Shown piece after piece: positions 48,661 to 57,611 of a stretch of DNA of 64,000 nucleotides. The position numbers and the translations under genes were made by a program. The DNA lies in NCBI RefSeq assembly GCF_009712035.1, contig NZ_VILB01000013.1:476346-540345 (forward strand), read 5' to 3'. The notes below the pieces were generated by a model. The model had not been told where the DNA came from, searched no databases, and saw only the letters and a list, made by a program, of their open reading frames with translations. The stretch comes from Anabaena sp. UHCC 0187 (GTDB lineage Bacteria; Cyanobacteriota; Cyanobacteriia; Cyanobacteriales; Nostocaceae). Position 1 is the first letter of the stretch; each line of letters starts with the position of its first letter.

Positions 48661-50667
48661 ATGAAAAAACATTTATTATCACCGCAAAAATATATAAATA
48701 ATGCAGAACAACTACATTCTCCAGGCAATCTGATGCAGCAGGAAGAAGAAATTACCCATGTCTTGATACAGAGGATTAATACAATTGTTGCCAATAGTTC
48801 GGTAACATCCTCTATGCTGCTAGATATTGCTTATGCAATAGGAATAGCATTTAATATAGATTGTTGCTTGGTTACGGTAGTAAGTGATACATCTGGTGAA
48901 GCCATAACTACTCATTGGTGTAGTGAGCAATTCCTAAATTTACCACCAGCTAAAGAGATGTTATCTCAAGAAGAATTACTATTCGAGTTACCAGTGGTGC
49001 AATGTGCAGATAAAAAATTAACTATTGAGGATATTTCTATTATTCAGAAAACCTTAGTCAATGGTTGGCAAAATATTCCCCTCCCAATGCAGGCTGTTTT
49101 GGCAATTTCTACCCGGTTTGGTGGTCATAGTAATGGTGTAATTAGTCTGATTAAATTTCGAGCTTATGAATGGCACGAATCAGAAATTAGGCTATTACAA
49201 TCAATAGAATCATGTTGTGCGATCGCCTTTGCTCAAATAGCACAATCACAAATATTAACTAGTCAAAAACAACATCTCCACAAGGCCAATCAGCATCAAA
49301 GTCTAATCCAACAATTAACTATACTTAATCGGAGTAACCTAGAGTTAAATCAAATGCTCCAATTAGTTATTACCTCCACTGCTGAAGCTTTAGAAGCAGA
49401 TCGGGGGTTACTGATTTTATTTAAATACACAGATCCACTATTTAAAAAACTTCCTAAGCAGCAAATACCTAATGTGAAAGCAAGTTTAGTTGGAGCATGG
49501 ACTCAGAATGCACATACTAATACTATTGGTAAATTAGATAACTTAGATCAGTCTTTCTGGGTATCTGATTGTAGTTTATGTCAGCTTTTATTTACAGATC
49601 CAGGAAAACCAATCATGACTAATAATTGCGAAGAAAAAAATACTAGTAACTCGGCTGCTTTATTTGCCATTAAAGAGTTTCCTCATACGATGCTAATGCC
49701 ATTAGAAAGTCAAGGTAAGGTTTTAGGATTTGTAGTTTTACAACAAGCAACTACCCGAAATTGGGAAACAACAGACTTAAATTTGATAGAAATGCTTTGC
49801 GCTCAATTGAGTGATGCTGTCATTCAGTCCCAAACATTGCGACAAGTGCAAAATTTAGTAGATGAACGAACAGAACAACTCAAGCGCAGTTTAGAAGTCC
49901 AAGCAAAATTGTATGAAAGAACTAGACAATATGTAGAACAACTACAACAACTCAATGAACTTAAAGATGAATTTGTTAGCAATATTAGCGATCGCTTGCG
50001 CTATCCCCTAACAAATATGCTCATGTCTATCCGTAATTTACGTTTACCAGGAATAACTCCAGAACGTCAAGACCGATATTTAAATATTTTAGAGTCAGAA
50101 TGTACTAAAGAAATTAACTTAATTAATGACCTGTTAACCCTTCAGAAACTAGAATCTCATCAAGAAGCACCGCAATTTGAAAGTCTAGATTTAAATACTA
50201 AAATTCAAAACCTGCTTACCTCTTTTGATCAACAACTGACAGATAAAGACTTAAGTATTTCAGTAGAATTACCAAATAAACCTTTAAAATTGCAAACAGA
50301 AGTCGAAAGTTTCGACCGCATCATTCAGGAACTATTAACCAATGTATGTAAATACTCGGAGCATGATACAACTGTTCATGTACGAGTCACTCCCCATGTT
50401 GTAGAGGAACTTGATCAGGTTATTATTAAGGTGACAAACACCGGACGGGGAATATCGGAAGAAGAAGCGGCTTATATCTTTGATAAATTCCGTCGTGGTA
50501 AAGGCCGCTGGATTCCCGGAACTGGTTTAGGACTTGCCTTGGTGAAGTCTTTAGTCCAGCACCTCAATGGGGAGATAGTGGTTGAGAGTATTCCTATTCC
50601 CGATTCTCAACTGAGCGAAATTAGTTTTACCCTCACTCTCCCTCTTCAATTCTCACCAATTAACTGA
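48661..50667 (+). CDS. GAF-domain histidine kinase-like protein lacking the phospho-acceptor His
   Basis: 668 residues. Two GAF-like sensory domains (about 45-195 and 225-395) precede a coiled coil (VDERTEQLKRSLEVQAKLYE). The dimerisation helix reads ELKDEFVSNISDRLRYPLTN: where kinases have S-H-E-L-R-x-P-L, this has S-D-R-L-R-Y-P-L, so the His is Asp444 (codon at 49990-49992). The catalytic ATPase domain still has its N box (QELLTNVCKYSE) and G box (GTGLGLALVKSLVQHLNGEI), but the D-x-G-x-G motif reads N-T-G-R-G. It is thus likely a pseudokinase or a scaffold, or it is phosphorylated elsewhere. No response regulator is adjacent. Confidence 0.88.
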   Translation: MKKHLLSPQKYINNAEQLHSPGNLMQQEEEITHVLIQRINTIVANSSVTSSMLLDIAYAIGIAFNIDCCLVTVVSDTSGEAITTHWCSEQFLNLPPAKEMLSQEELLFELPVVQCADKKLTIEDISIIQKTLVNGWQNIPLPMQAVLAISTRFGGHSNGVISLIKFRAYEWHESEIRLLQSIESCCAIAFAQIAQSQILTSQKQHLHKANQHQSLIQQLTILNRSNLELNQMLQLVITSTAEALEADRGLLILFKYTDPLFKKLPKQQIPNVKASLVGAWTQNAHTNTIGKLDNLDQSFWVSDCSLCQLLFTDPGKPIMTNNCEEKNTSNSAALFAIKEFPHTMLMPLESQGKVLGFVVLQQATTRNWETTDLNLIEMLCAQLSDAVIQSQTLRQVQNLVDERTEQLKRSLEVQAKLYERTRQYVEQLQQLNELKDEFVSNISDRLRYPLTNMLMSIRNLRLPGITPERQDRYLNILESECTKEINLINDLLTLQKLESHQEAPQFESLDLNTKIQNLLTSFDQQLTDKDLSISVELPNKPLKLQTEVESFDRIIQELLTNVCKYSEHDTTVHVRVTPHVVEELDQVIIKVTNTGRGISEEEAAYIFDKFRRGKGRWIPGTGLGLALVKSLVQHLNGEIVVESIPIPDSQLSEISFTLTLPLQFSPIN

Positions 50668-50689
50668 TATAGCGGGAAGAAGGAGTCAG

Positions 50690-50748
50690 AAAAAAGAAAA
50701 AAGAAGAAGGAAGAAGGAAGAAGGAAGAAGGAAGAAGGAAGAAGGAAG
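50690..50748. repeat. Heptanucleotide tandem repeat (GAAGAAG/GAAGGAA)n
   Basis: About eight copies of a 7-nt purine-rich unit (GAAGAAG, GAAGGAA) begin about 20 bp after the kinase stop. Another STRR-class array with period seven. Confidence 0.8.
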
Positions 50749-50773
50749 ATATTAGACCTGAATCCTTACTTAA

Positions 50774-52447
50774 CTACTTTTTGCCCATTTTTTCTATTTT
50801 CTCTATAACTGCTAATTTCATTAGGGATCTAATTAATAAATATAGACAAAAAGCACATACACAAAAAATTGCTATCGCCCAATTATTATACTTAGCGATT
50901 GTCAAGATTAATCCCGTCAACATACTAAATCCTGTTAAACAAGCATAAATTAATGTTTTGACAGCTAGATAAATTCGTCTTAATATGCGATCACTTTCAA
51001 TATTTTTAACTCTTAATTGTAACTCTCCTCTTTCAATTCTTTCTGCTAATTTTTTCACTAAAACTTCGGTTTTATTCGGTTTTGTCAATTGATATTGGAT
51101 AAAATCCCTGGCTTGATAGCTTAATTGAGCAATCGCATTTCCTTTACTTTTGCTAACTGCCAGACTTTTGATAAATGCTTGGGATGATGCTGTAGGATTA
51201 TAGTTAGGATCTAAAGTTCTAGCAATACCATCTAATGTGGTTATGGCTTTTAAAATAAATGTCATTTGAGCAGGTAAGCGAAATGGTTGCTGTTCAAACA
51301 TTTCATAAAGTTCGATTTTCACCTCACTTAATGCCCTAATATCTAAGGGTTTATCGGTAAATTTATCTAATAAAAATGTGACTAATCTTTTTACTGGAGT
51401 CATATCTGGGATAGGTTCAAGTAATCCCATACTCATTAAAGTATTTACTACTTCATTACTATCCTTTTTTAAAATAGCAAAAAAAGTTTTAATCATCTGA
51501 TCTTTATCCAAAGTTTGGATTTCTGCCATCATGCCAAAATCATAGAATATAATACTACCATCTGGATTGACTGCCATATTTCCTGGATGCGGATCCACTT
51601 GAAAAAATCCATCTTGTAATAGTTGCTTTAAATAACAACAAATTCCCGTTTCATTTACCTTATGAATATTAATTCCACAGGCTTCCAAAGCCGCCTTATC
51701 ATTGATTTTAATTCCCGGTTTATATTCTAAAGTTAATATCTTAGTTGTCGTATATTGCCAATAGACTTTAGGGACAATAATTCGCGGATATCCATGAAAA
51801 TTATCCCTGAATTTATCAGAATTTTTACCCTCTTGAATATAATCAATTTCTTGAAACAACAAATCAAAAAACTCATTATAAATTGATTCTAAATTATACT
51901 TTCTCACTCCAGCAAAATATTTATTGCAAAACTTAATTAACTGTAATAATATCTTAAAATCTAAATTAAATAATGCTTCTAAACCAGGACGTTGGACTTT
52001 AACAACTACCTCTTCGTTAGAGTATAATATAGCTTTATGAACTTGACCTAAACTAGCAGCAGCTAAAGGATTAAATTCAAATTCTTTATAGATAAATTGT
52101 ATAGGTTTACCTAATTCCAATTCAATCATCTTAATTGCTTCTTGACTACCAAAAGCCGGAACTTGATCCTGTAAAGTTCCCAAAGCTTCTATATATTCTA
52201 AAGGCAATAAATCAGCACGAGTTGACAAAGTTTGACCAATTTTAATAAAAGTAGGGCCTAAATCAATTAAAGTATTAACCAACCAAGTAGCGCGGTTTTT
52301 CTTATGTTCTAAAGAATCTTGAGGGAAAATACTATCCCACCAAAGAAATAACATAAATTTACCCGCAGCCATGAAAATGTCTATTTTTCGAGATAAAGCC
52401 GAATATTTCGGTTTTTGCCACCGAAATTTTTTAGATTTTGCTATCAT
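50774..52447 (-). CDS. ABC1/UbiB-family atypical protein kinase
   Basis: The protein has the ABC1K hallmarks: AAASLGQVHKAIL (Ala-rich loop in place of a Gly-rich one), VVVKVQRPGLEALFNLDFKI, QEIDYIQEGKNSDKFRDNF, and VDPHPGNMAVNPDGSIIFYD then FGMM (catalytic/metal loop). Two hydrophobic segments at the C-terminus (about 500-550) anchor it to a membrane. The family includes UbiB and plastoglobule ABC1 kinases involved in isoprenoid quinone metabolism; here plastoquinone or tocopherol roles are plausible but not shown. ATG 52447 (MIAKSKKF) is chosen; a further ATG is at 52459. Confidence 0.92.
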   Translation of the reverse strand: MIAKSKKFRWQKPKYSALSRKIDIFMAAGKFMLFLWWDSIFPQDSLEHKKNRATWLVNTLIDLGPTFIKIGQTLSTRADLLPLEYIEALGTLQDQVPAFGSQEAIKMIELELGKPIQFIYKEFEFNPLAAASLGQVHKAILYSNEEVVVKVQRPGLEALFNLDFKILLQLIKFCNKYFAGVRKYNLESIYNEFFDLLFQEIDYIQEGKNSDKFRDNFHGYPRIIVPKVYWQYTTTKILTLEYKPGIKINDKAALEACGINIHKVNETGICCYLKQLLQDGFFQVDPHPGNMAVNPDGSIIFYDFGMMAEIQTLDKDQMIKTFFAILKKDSNEVVNTLMSMGLLEPIPDMTPVKRLVTFLLDKFTDKPLDIRALSEVKIELYEMFEQQPFRLPAQMTFILKAITTLDGIARTLDPNYNPTASSQAFIKSLAVSKSKGNAIAQLSYQARDFIQYQLTKPNKTEVLVKKLAERIERGELQLRVKNIESDRILRRIYLAVKTLIYACLTGFSMLTGLILTIAKYNNWAIAIFCVCAFCLYLLIRSLMKLAVIEKIEKMGKK

Positions 52448-52459
52448 AAATATGAACAA

Positions 52460-52818
52460 AATTTGATGCTTGCATGATTAATTGTTTATAATATAGCGGT
52501 AATTGTTGGCTATTTCTTTTCTACCCCCTGAATAATTACACTGATAGTATAAATTATTAAACACCCTTTCATTGAAGACTTGCAAACTAATCATGTAGTA
52601 ATTAATCTGCGGTATATATAATCAATTAACACATTAGTCTATACTAAACACCTAAATGTGTAGGGGTTTAGCAGTGCTAAACCCCTACCTACAGAATCAA
52701 AAGATTGAGCCGTGTTGAGTATAAAAAAAATTAAATCCTGTAGATATTCCCATCCAGGAACTGCCAAAATATTAAAGGGATAGAAAAAGAATTTTTTCTT
52801 TCTCTATCCCTTTTATAA
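52460..52818. other. Spacer with palindromic repeat before tRNA-Glu
   Basis: No gene. The main structure is the palindrome at 52660-52688 (listed). The run TTTTTCTTTCTCTATCCCTT (52789-52812), T-rich on this strand, probably lies just past the end of the leftward tRNA. Confidence 0.45.
52660..52688. repeat. Palindrome GTAGGGGTTTAGCA ... TGCTAAACCCCTAC
   Basis: A 14-bp perfect inverted repeat with a single central base; interspersed repeat of the same general type as that at 29114-29180. Confidence 0.7.
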
Positions 52819-52891
52819 TACCCCCAAGGGAATTCGAATCCCTGTTACCTCCGTGAAAGGGAGGTGTCCTAGGCCTCTAGACGATGGGGGC
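52819..52891 (-). tRNA. tRNA-Glu (UUC)
   Basis: On the minus strand the 73-nt cloverleaf is complete. The acceptor stem is GCCCCCA with TGGGGGT (one G-U), the D arm TCGTCTAGAGGCCTAGGACA, the anticodon stem CCTCC/GGAGG around CTTTCAC with anticodon TTC, and the T arm contains GATTCGAATTC. Position 73 is A. No CCA is encoded. In cyanobacteria tRNA-Glu is also the substrate for tetrapyrrole synthesis via glutamyl-tRNA reductase. Confidence 0.97.
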
Positions 52892-53146
52892 TTGCTCTTC
52901 GTCACTTTTAATAATATAGCGGGTTTTTTTGAGAATGTCAACAGGTTTGGGAAATATTTTTTTTAGCCCCAGGAGAAAGGGGTAGAGGAATATTTCTAGA
53001 GTATTGACTCGTGCCAGGAATCATAAATTTTTTGGGAATTTCTAGTTTCTGCTGGAGAGCTTGCAAACTTTGGACTAATTTCTGTAAAGTTAATGTTTAT
53101 AATTCTGTACAGAGGATTTTGAAATCAATGGCTCAAAATCTACAAC

Positions 53147-55078
53147 ATGGAAGCACCTTTTGAAATCACCCTCCAGATGGTGATCACTGTTTTTGCAGGC
53201 ATTAGCGCCCAGGTAATGGCTGCATATTTCAAATTACCCAGCATCGTCTTACTACTTCTCTTAGGCATCCTTTTGGGTAGAGACGGGGTGGGAATATTAC
53301 AACCACATTTACTAGGCACAGGATTAGAAGTGATTGTTTCCCTAGCAACGGCAATCATTTTGTTTGAAGGTGGACTTAAATTAGACCGGCGAGAATTGGG
53401 CAAAGTTTCAGTCACTTTACAGTTACTCGTCACCCTAGGAACACTGATCACCTTATTGGGAGGAAGTTTAGCCGCTCACTGGCTAGGTGAGTTTCCTTGG
53501 AGTATAGCTTTTCTCTACGCGTCCATTGTTGTTGTTACGGGTCCAACTGTCGTTGGTCCATTAATTCAACAAATTAATGTAGATAGACAAGTAGCAACGC
53601 TATTAGAAGGAGAAGGGGTTTTAATTGATCCAGTGGGGGCTATTCTAGCTTACGTTGTCCTGGATACAATTTTAAACGGTGATACAGACCCAATTAATGC
53701 CATAACTGGTCTACTCTTGCGTCTTGGTGTGGGCGCGGCCATAGGCGGTATTGGTGGGTTTTTAATGAGTTGGATGTTCAAACGCGCCAATTTCATCTCT
53801 TTTGAACTCAAAAATCTGGTTGTACTGGCAGTTTTATGGGGGTTGTTTGCCCTAGCGCAAATGATTCGCTCTGAATCGGGAATTATGACTACAGTGGTGG
53901 CAGGTGCGGTATTTGCCAACTCTTCAGTTCCAGAAGAACGGTTATTGCGAAGCTTTAAAAATCAACTGACCATTCTCAGTGTTTCTGTTTTATTCATCCT
54001 TCTAGCGGCTGATTTATCTATTGCCAGCGTCTTAGCTTTAGGTTGGGGGAGTTTATTTACTGTTTTGGTTTTAATGTTTGTGGTTCGCCCTATTAACATT
54101 ATTTTATGTACTTGGAACAGTGATCTGAATTGGCGACAGAAACTGTTTTTAAGTTGGGTTGCACCTAGAGGCATAGTTTCTGCATCCGTGGCTTCTTTAT
54201 TTGCGATTTTACTGACGCAGCGTGGCATTAATGGTGGTGATTCGATTAAAGCCTTGGTCTTTTTGACAATTATCATGACGGTTTTTTGCCAAGGTTTAAC
54301 CGCTCGGTGGCTGGTTAAATGGTTACGAATTACCTCTACAGATGCAACTGGGGCAGTAATTGTCGGTTGTAATCCCTTGGGTTTATTAATTGCCCGCTTT
54401 TTTCAGGAACGGGGAGAAGGTGTGGTAATGATTGATACTGACCCGGAACGTTTAGCTCAAGCTGAAGCCCAAAATCTCCGGGTGATTGCTAGTAGTGCTT
54501 TAGACGGCGAAATCCTGGAAGAAGCTGGGATTGGTTCAATGGGGACTTTTTTAGCCATTACAAGTAATGGTGAAGTAAATTTTGTGTTAGCACAACGGGC
54601 TGCTGAGGAATTTAATCCCCCCCGTGTTTTAGCTATATTCCCCCGACATCCTCAAGGATCTCCTGCGGAGAATAGTAAGGTTAATCAAGCTTTTGTGTCT
54701 GATTTATCGGTAAAAACTTGGAATGAATATTTGATTAATGGACAAGTGAAGTTGGGAACAACAACCTTAAATGCAGCAGAATTTGACTCTCAACAACAAC
54801 ATATACAAGATAAAATTCAGGATGGGATTTTAGTCCCACTGTTGTTAGAACGACAAGAACGTTTACAGGTGATGTCTGCTACCCTTGAGTGGCAAGTTGG
54901 CGATCGCATTATCTATCTATTGTATGATGCCCGTCCTAATCTTTTAAAACTTCTCTCTGGTGCGAGTCAATCCACACCCCTAACTGTGGAAAAATTAGCA
55001 GAAGTTGAAGAAGTAAGAGTTAAAGATGCTAATGTTTCAGACAAGAAAGATGCTACTGTTGCAGAAAAAGTTGAATAA
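53147..55078 (+). CDS. CPA-family cation:proton antiporter with TrkA-N domain
   Basis: About 12 transmembrane segments fill residues 1-395. The antiporter core includes FEGGLKLDRRELG and EGEGVLIDPVGAILAYVVLD, with the ion-binding Asp-Pro unit. A cytoplasmic Rossmann domain follows (AVIVGCNPLGLLIARFFQER, IDTDPERLAQAEAQNLRVI, G-x-x-P-L-G), as in KefB/TrkA-N proteins; residues 535-643 continue with a TrkA-C-like part and a charged tail. It exchanges Na+ or K+ for H+; the ion is not determinable. It starts ATG 53147, 255 bp after tRNA-Glu. Confidence 0.92.
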   Translation: MEAPFEITLQMVITVFAGISAQVMAAYFKLPSIVLLLLLGILLGRDGVGILQPHLLGTGLEVIVSLATAIILFEGGLKLDRRELGKVSVTLQLLVTLGTLITLLGGSLAAHWLGEFPWSIAFLYASIVVVTGPTVVGPLIQQINVDRQVATLLEGEGVLIDPVGAILAYVVLDTILNGDTDPINAITGLLLRLGVGAAIGGIGGFLMSWMFKRANFISFELKNLVVLAVLWGLFALAQMIRSESGIMTTVVAGAVFANSSVPEERLLRSFKNQLTILSVSVLFILLAADLSIASVLALGWGSLFTVLVLMFVVRPINIILCTWNSDLNWRQKLFLSWVAPRGIVSASVASLFAILLTQRGINGGDSIKALVFLTIIMTVFCQGLTARWLVKWLRITSTDATGAVIVGCNPLGLLIARFFQERGEGVVMIDTDPERLAQAEAQNLRVIASSALDGEILEEAGIGSMGTFLAITSNGEVNFVLAQRAAEEFNPPRVLAIFPRHPQGSPAENSKVNQAFVSDLSVKTWNEYLINGQVKLGTTTLNAAEFDSQQQHIQDKIQDGILVPLLLERQERLQVMSATLEWQVGDRIIYLLYDARPNLLKLLSGASQSTPLTVEKLAEVEEVRVKDANVSDKKDATVAEKVE

Positions 55079-55083
55079 CAGCA

Positions 55084-56214
55084 TTAACCCCATAATCTTC
55101 TTCCTGCTTTCCCTTGTAATCTTTCATGGGTATCTTTTAGCAAAGTGGGAATATCTAAATTTTCTGGACATTTAGGCAAACAATCACCACATTCTGTACA
55201 ACGGTTAGCTTTCATTCCGGGAAACCAATGACCGGCATTTTCAAACATTCCATAACGGTATTGTCCATAATCTGTCATATTGTAGGCTACGGATAAGTTT
55301 CGTAATCTTAAAACTTCGGGAATATGAATATTTTCCGGGCAAGGTAAACAAGCATAACATTGACTACATTTATCAGTTAGTAAAAGATCATTTTGCTGAT
55401 TTTCTAATTTTGCAAAAATAGCAATTTCTGCTGGTGTTAATTCATTTTGATGATCAAAAAGTTCTGGAGATATTACCAACTCTTCTGGTTTTGCTGGGCC
55501 GATACTCAAGGTAGTAATGCGTTGATCACTAAGCAAGAAACGATAATTTAAATCTAATGGTGTGAATGGATGACAAAGTTCCTTTAAAGTTTGGGGTGGA
55601 GTATATAATTTTCCGCCCTTATCCCCAGGAGAAATAATAAAAATGCCCATATTCTTCTCTGTTGCTAACTGAATTGCGGGGGCATTATGTTGGAAAAAAT
55701 AATAATAATGGAGATTAACAAATTCAAAAAGTTCGGTATTTATAGCTGCCAAAATCACATCTAATGAACCGTGGGTAGAAAACCCAATATGTCTGATTCT
55801 GCCATCATTGACAGCTTCCTGTATAGCTTGCATACAGCCGTTTTTAGATTGTACCCATTCTAAATGTTGCCAAGTATTTAATCCATGAATTCCTAAACAA
55901 TCAAAATAATCTAGATTTAACCGTTTTAAAGATTCATTAATATACTGACTCATGGTGTCAGCATCAGGTGTAGGGGGAATTTTGGTAGTAATATAAAGTT
56001 GATTTCGCGGTACTGATAACCCAGCTTTTATGGCTTTACCCAAATACGCTTCACTGTCACCATAACCTCTAGCAGTTTCTAGATGATTAATTCCTAGAAA
56101 TAAAGCTTTTTCAATAGTTTGCTGGACATTTTCGCTATCAGTTAAATAGCGCATTGTTCCCAAAGAAAAAACAGAAAGATGTAAATTAGTTTTACCAAAC
56201 CGACGATATTGCAT
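55084..56214 (-). CDS. Aldo/keto reductase-family protein with C-terminal ferredoxin-like Fe-S motifs
   Basis: Residues 1-260 form the aldo/keto reductase barrel: RRFGKTNLHLSVFSLGTMRY, NHLETARGYGDSEAYLGKAI (with catalytic Tyr/Asp region) and NDGRIRHIGFSTHG. The C-terminal 90 residues carry two cysteine clusters, CSQCYACLPCPENIHIPEV and CTECGDCLPKCPENLDIPTL, consistent with 4Fe-4S ferredoxin-like sites. Similar proteins are common in cyanobacteria but uncharacterised; they may link NADPH chemistry to electron transfer. A 7-nt repeat array starts right upstream of its ATG. Confidence 0.9.
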   Translation of the reverse strand: MQYRRFGKTNLHLSVFSLGTMRYLTDSENVQQTIEKALFLGINHLETARGYGDSEAYLGKAIKAGLSVPRNQLYITTKIPPTPDADTMSQYINESLKRLNLDYFDCLGIHGLNTWQHLEWVQSKNGCMQAIQEAVNDGRIRHIGFSTHGSLDVILAAINTELFEFVNLHYYYFFQHNAPAIQLATEKNMGIFIISPGDKGGKLYTPPQTLKELCHPFTPLDLNYRFLLSDQRITTLSIGPAKPEELVISPELFDHQNELTPAEIAIFAKLENQQNDLLLTDKCSQCYACLPCPENIHIPEVLRLRNLSVAYNMTDYGQYRYGMFENAGHWFPGMKANRCTECGDCLPKCPENLDIPTLLKDTHERLQGKAGRRLWG

Positions 56215-56218
56215 AGTT

Positions 56219-56315
<97 letters not shown>

Positions 56316-56390
56316 AGAAGAAAGAAAAGAAGAAGAATAAAGAATCAAATCCTGTTAATCCTTTAATCCTGTAAATCCTGATTCAGACAT

Positions 56391-57605
56391 TTAATCCTGA
56401 TTCAGACAATTACGTTTAACCAGACTAGCGACTACTGTAGCTAATTCCGCTGGCTCAATGGGTTTAGGTAAATGTAACTGAAAACCTGCCTGTATAGCTT
56501 GCATTCGGTCTTCTAATCTAGCATAAGCCGTTAATGCGGCTGCGGGAATATTTCCGCCCTTTTCAGGGGATAGCGATAGCGAAGCGCTGCTGCTTTCAGC
56601 AGATCGCACTTTGCGAATTAAAGAATAACCATCTTCTTCTGGCATCCCAATATCACTAATTAAAACATCCGGTTTCCATAGCGTAAGCATCTGCAATGCT
56701 TCTCGCGCTGATGCCACTGCTGTTACTTCTGCTTGGCATTCTTTCAGTACCGTAGCAATAAATTCACGGCTATCAACTTCGTCATCTACAACTAACACTT
56801 TCACGCCTTCAAGTATAGGCCAAGAGGTGGCAGAATTCAGAAAGACAGAGGCAGATTTTTCTGCTTCTTCCCTATTCTTTTGCTCCTCGGCATATCTGCT
56901 TTCTTCTAGAAGTGGTAGTTTGACTGTAAATATTGAACCTTGGTTTTCACCCAAACTTTCTACATCAACAGTACCACCATGTAGTTCTGTTAAATACCGC
57001 ACAAGTGACAATCCTAGTCCTAGTCCACCATAAGACCTGGTGCTGGAACTATCAGCTTGACGAAAACGATCAAAAACGTAGGGGAGAAAATCAGCAGTAA
57101 TGCCAACTCCATTGTCAATTATTTGAATTTGAGCATATCTTCTGAGTTGAGAATGATCACTTTTTAGGTTTGAGTTGCTAATAGTAATCTTGTTTAGCCT
57201 GATTTCTACATTACCACCTTGGGGTGTAAACTTGATAGCATTGGTTAACAAATTCCAGATAATCTGTTGCAAGCGATCGCAATCACCAGAAACAATCACA
57301 GAAGCGGCTGAAAGCAAAGACGACCTTTTTTCCGCTGCTAACTCCGACGACTGCCCAGCATAGGGGTAAAAGTGCAAATTGATTTCCTTCCCTTGGGCAG
57401 ATAGGGAGACAGTTTCCATTGCTAACTTAATAATGGGAACTAAATCGCAAGTTTGAGGATTAAACTTTAACTTACCTCTAATAATACGGGAGATATCCAA
57501 CAGATCATCAATTAGCTGGTTTTGGATCTTTGCGTTGCGCTCAATAGTTTCTAGCCCCTGTGTTATTGCTACCTGATCTTCTCTAAATTTGGGGCTACGC
57601 AGCAT
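56391..57605 (-). CDS. C-terminal half of an amber-interrupted hybrid histidine kinase (HATPase and receiver)
   Basis: This 404-residue frame continues in the same frame as the upstream kinase half after a TAG codon. It begins MLRSPKFREDQVAITQGLET, the second half of a HisKA domain. The ATP-binding domain has IIWNLLTNAIKFTPQGG (N), QIIDNGVGI (G1) and GGLGLGLSLVRYLTELHGG (G2). A receiver domain follows (about 272-395) with VKVLVVDDEVDSREFI, DVLISDIGMPEEDG (phospho-acceptor Asp) and LPKPIEP. It alone could not function as a kinase because the His helix is cut. Two inserts not typical of the family (about residues 60-90 and 330-345) have repeat-like DNA. Confidence 0.9.
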   Translation of the reverse strand: MLRSPKFREDQVAITQGLETIERNAKIQNQLIDDLLDISRIIRGKLKFNPQTCDLVPIIKLAMETVSLSAQGKEINLHFYPYAGQSSELAAEKRSSLLSAASVIVSGDCDRLQQIIWNLLTNAIKFTPQGGNVEIRLNKITISNSNLKSDHSQLRRYAQIQIIDNGVGITADFLPYVFDRFRQADSSSTRSYGGLGLGLSLVRYLTELHGGTVDVESLGENQGSIFTVKLPLLEESRYAEEQKNREEAEKSASVFLNSATSWPILEGVKVLVVDDEVDSREFIATVLKECQAEVTAVASAREALQMLTLWKPDVLISDIGMPEEDGYSLIRKVRSAESSSASLSLSPEKGGNIPAAALTAYARLEDRMQAIQAGFQLHLPKPIEPAELATVVASLVKRNCLNQD

Positions 57606-57611
57606 CTTTGA

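Noticed and set aside
53650..53919. Leftward frames opposite the CPA antiporter
   Set aside because: They are antisense shadows of a hydrophobic gene with no ribosome sites or recognisable proteins.
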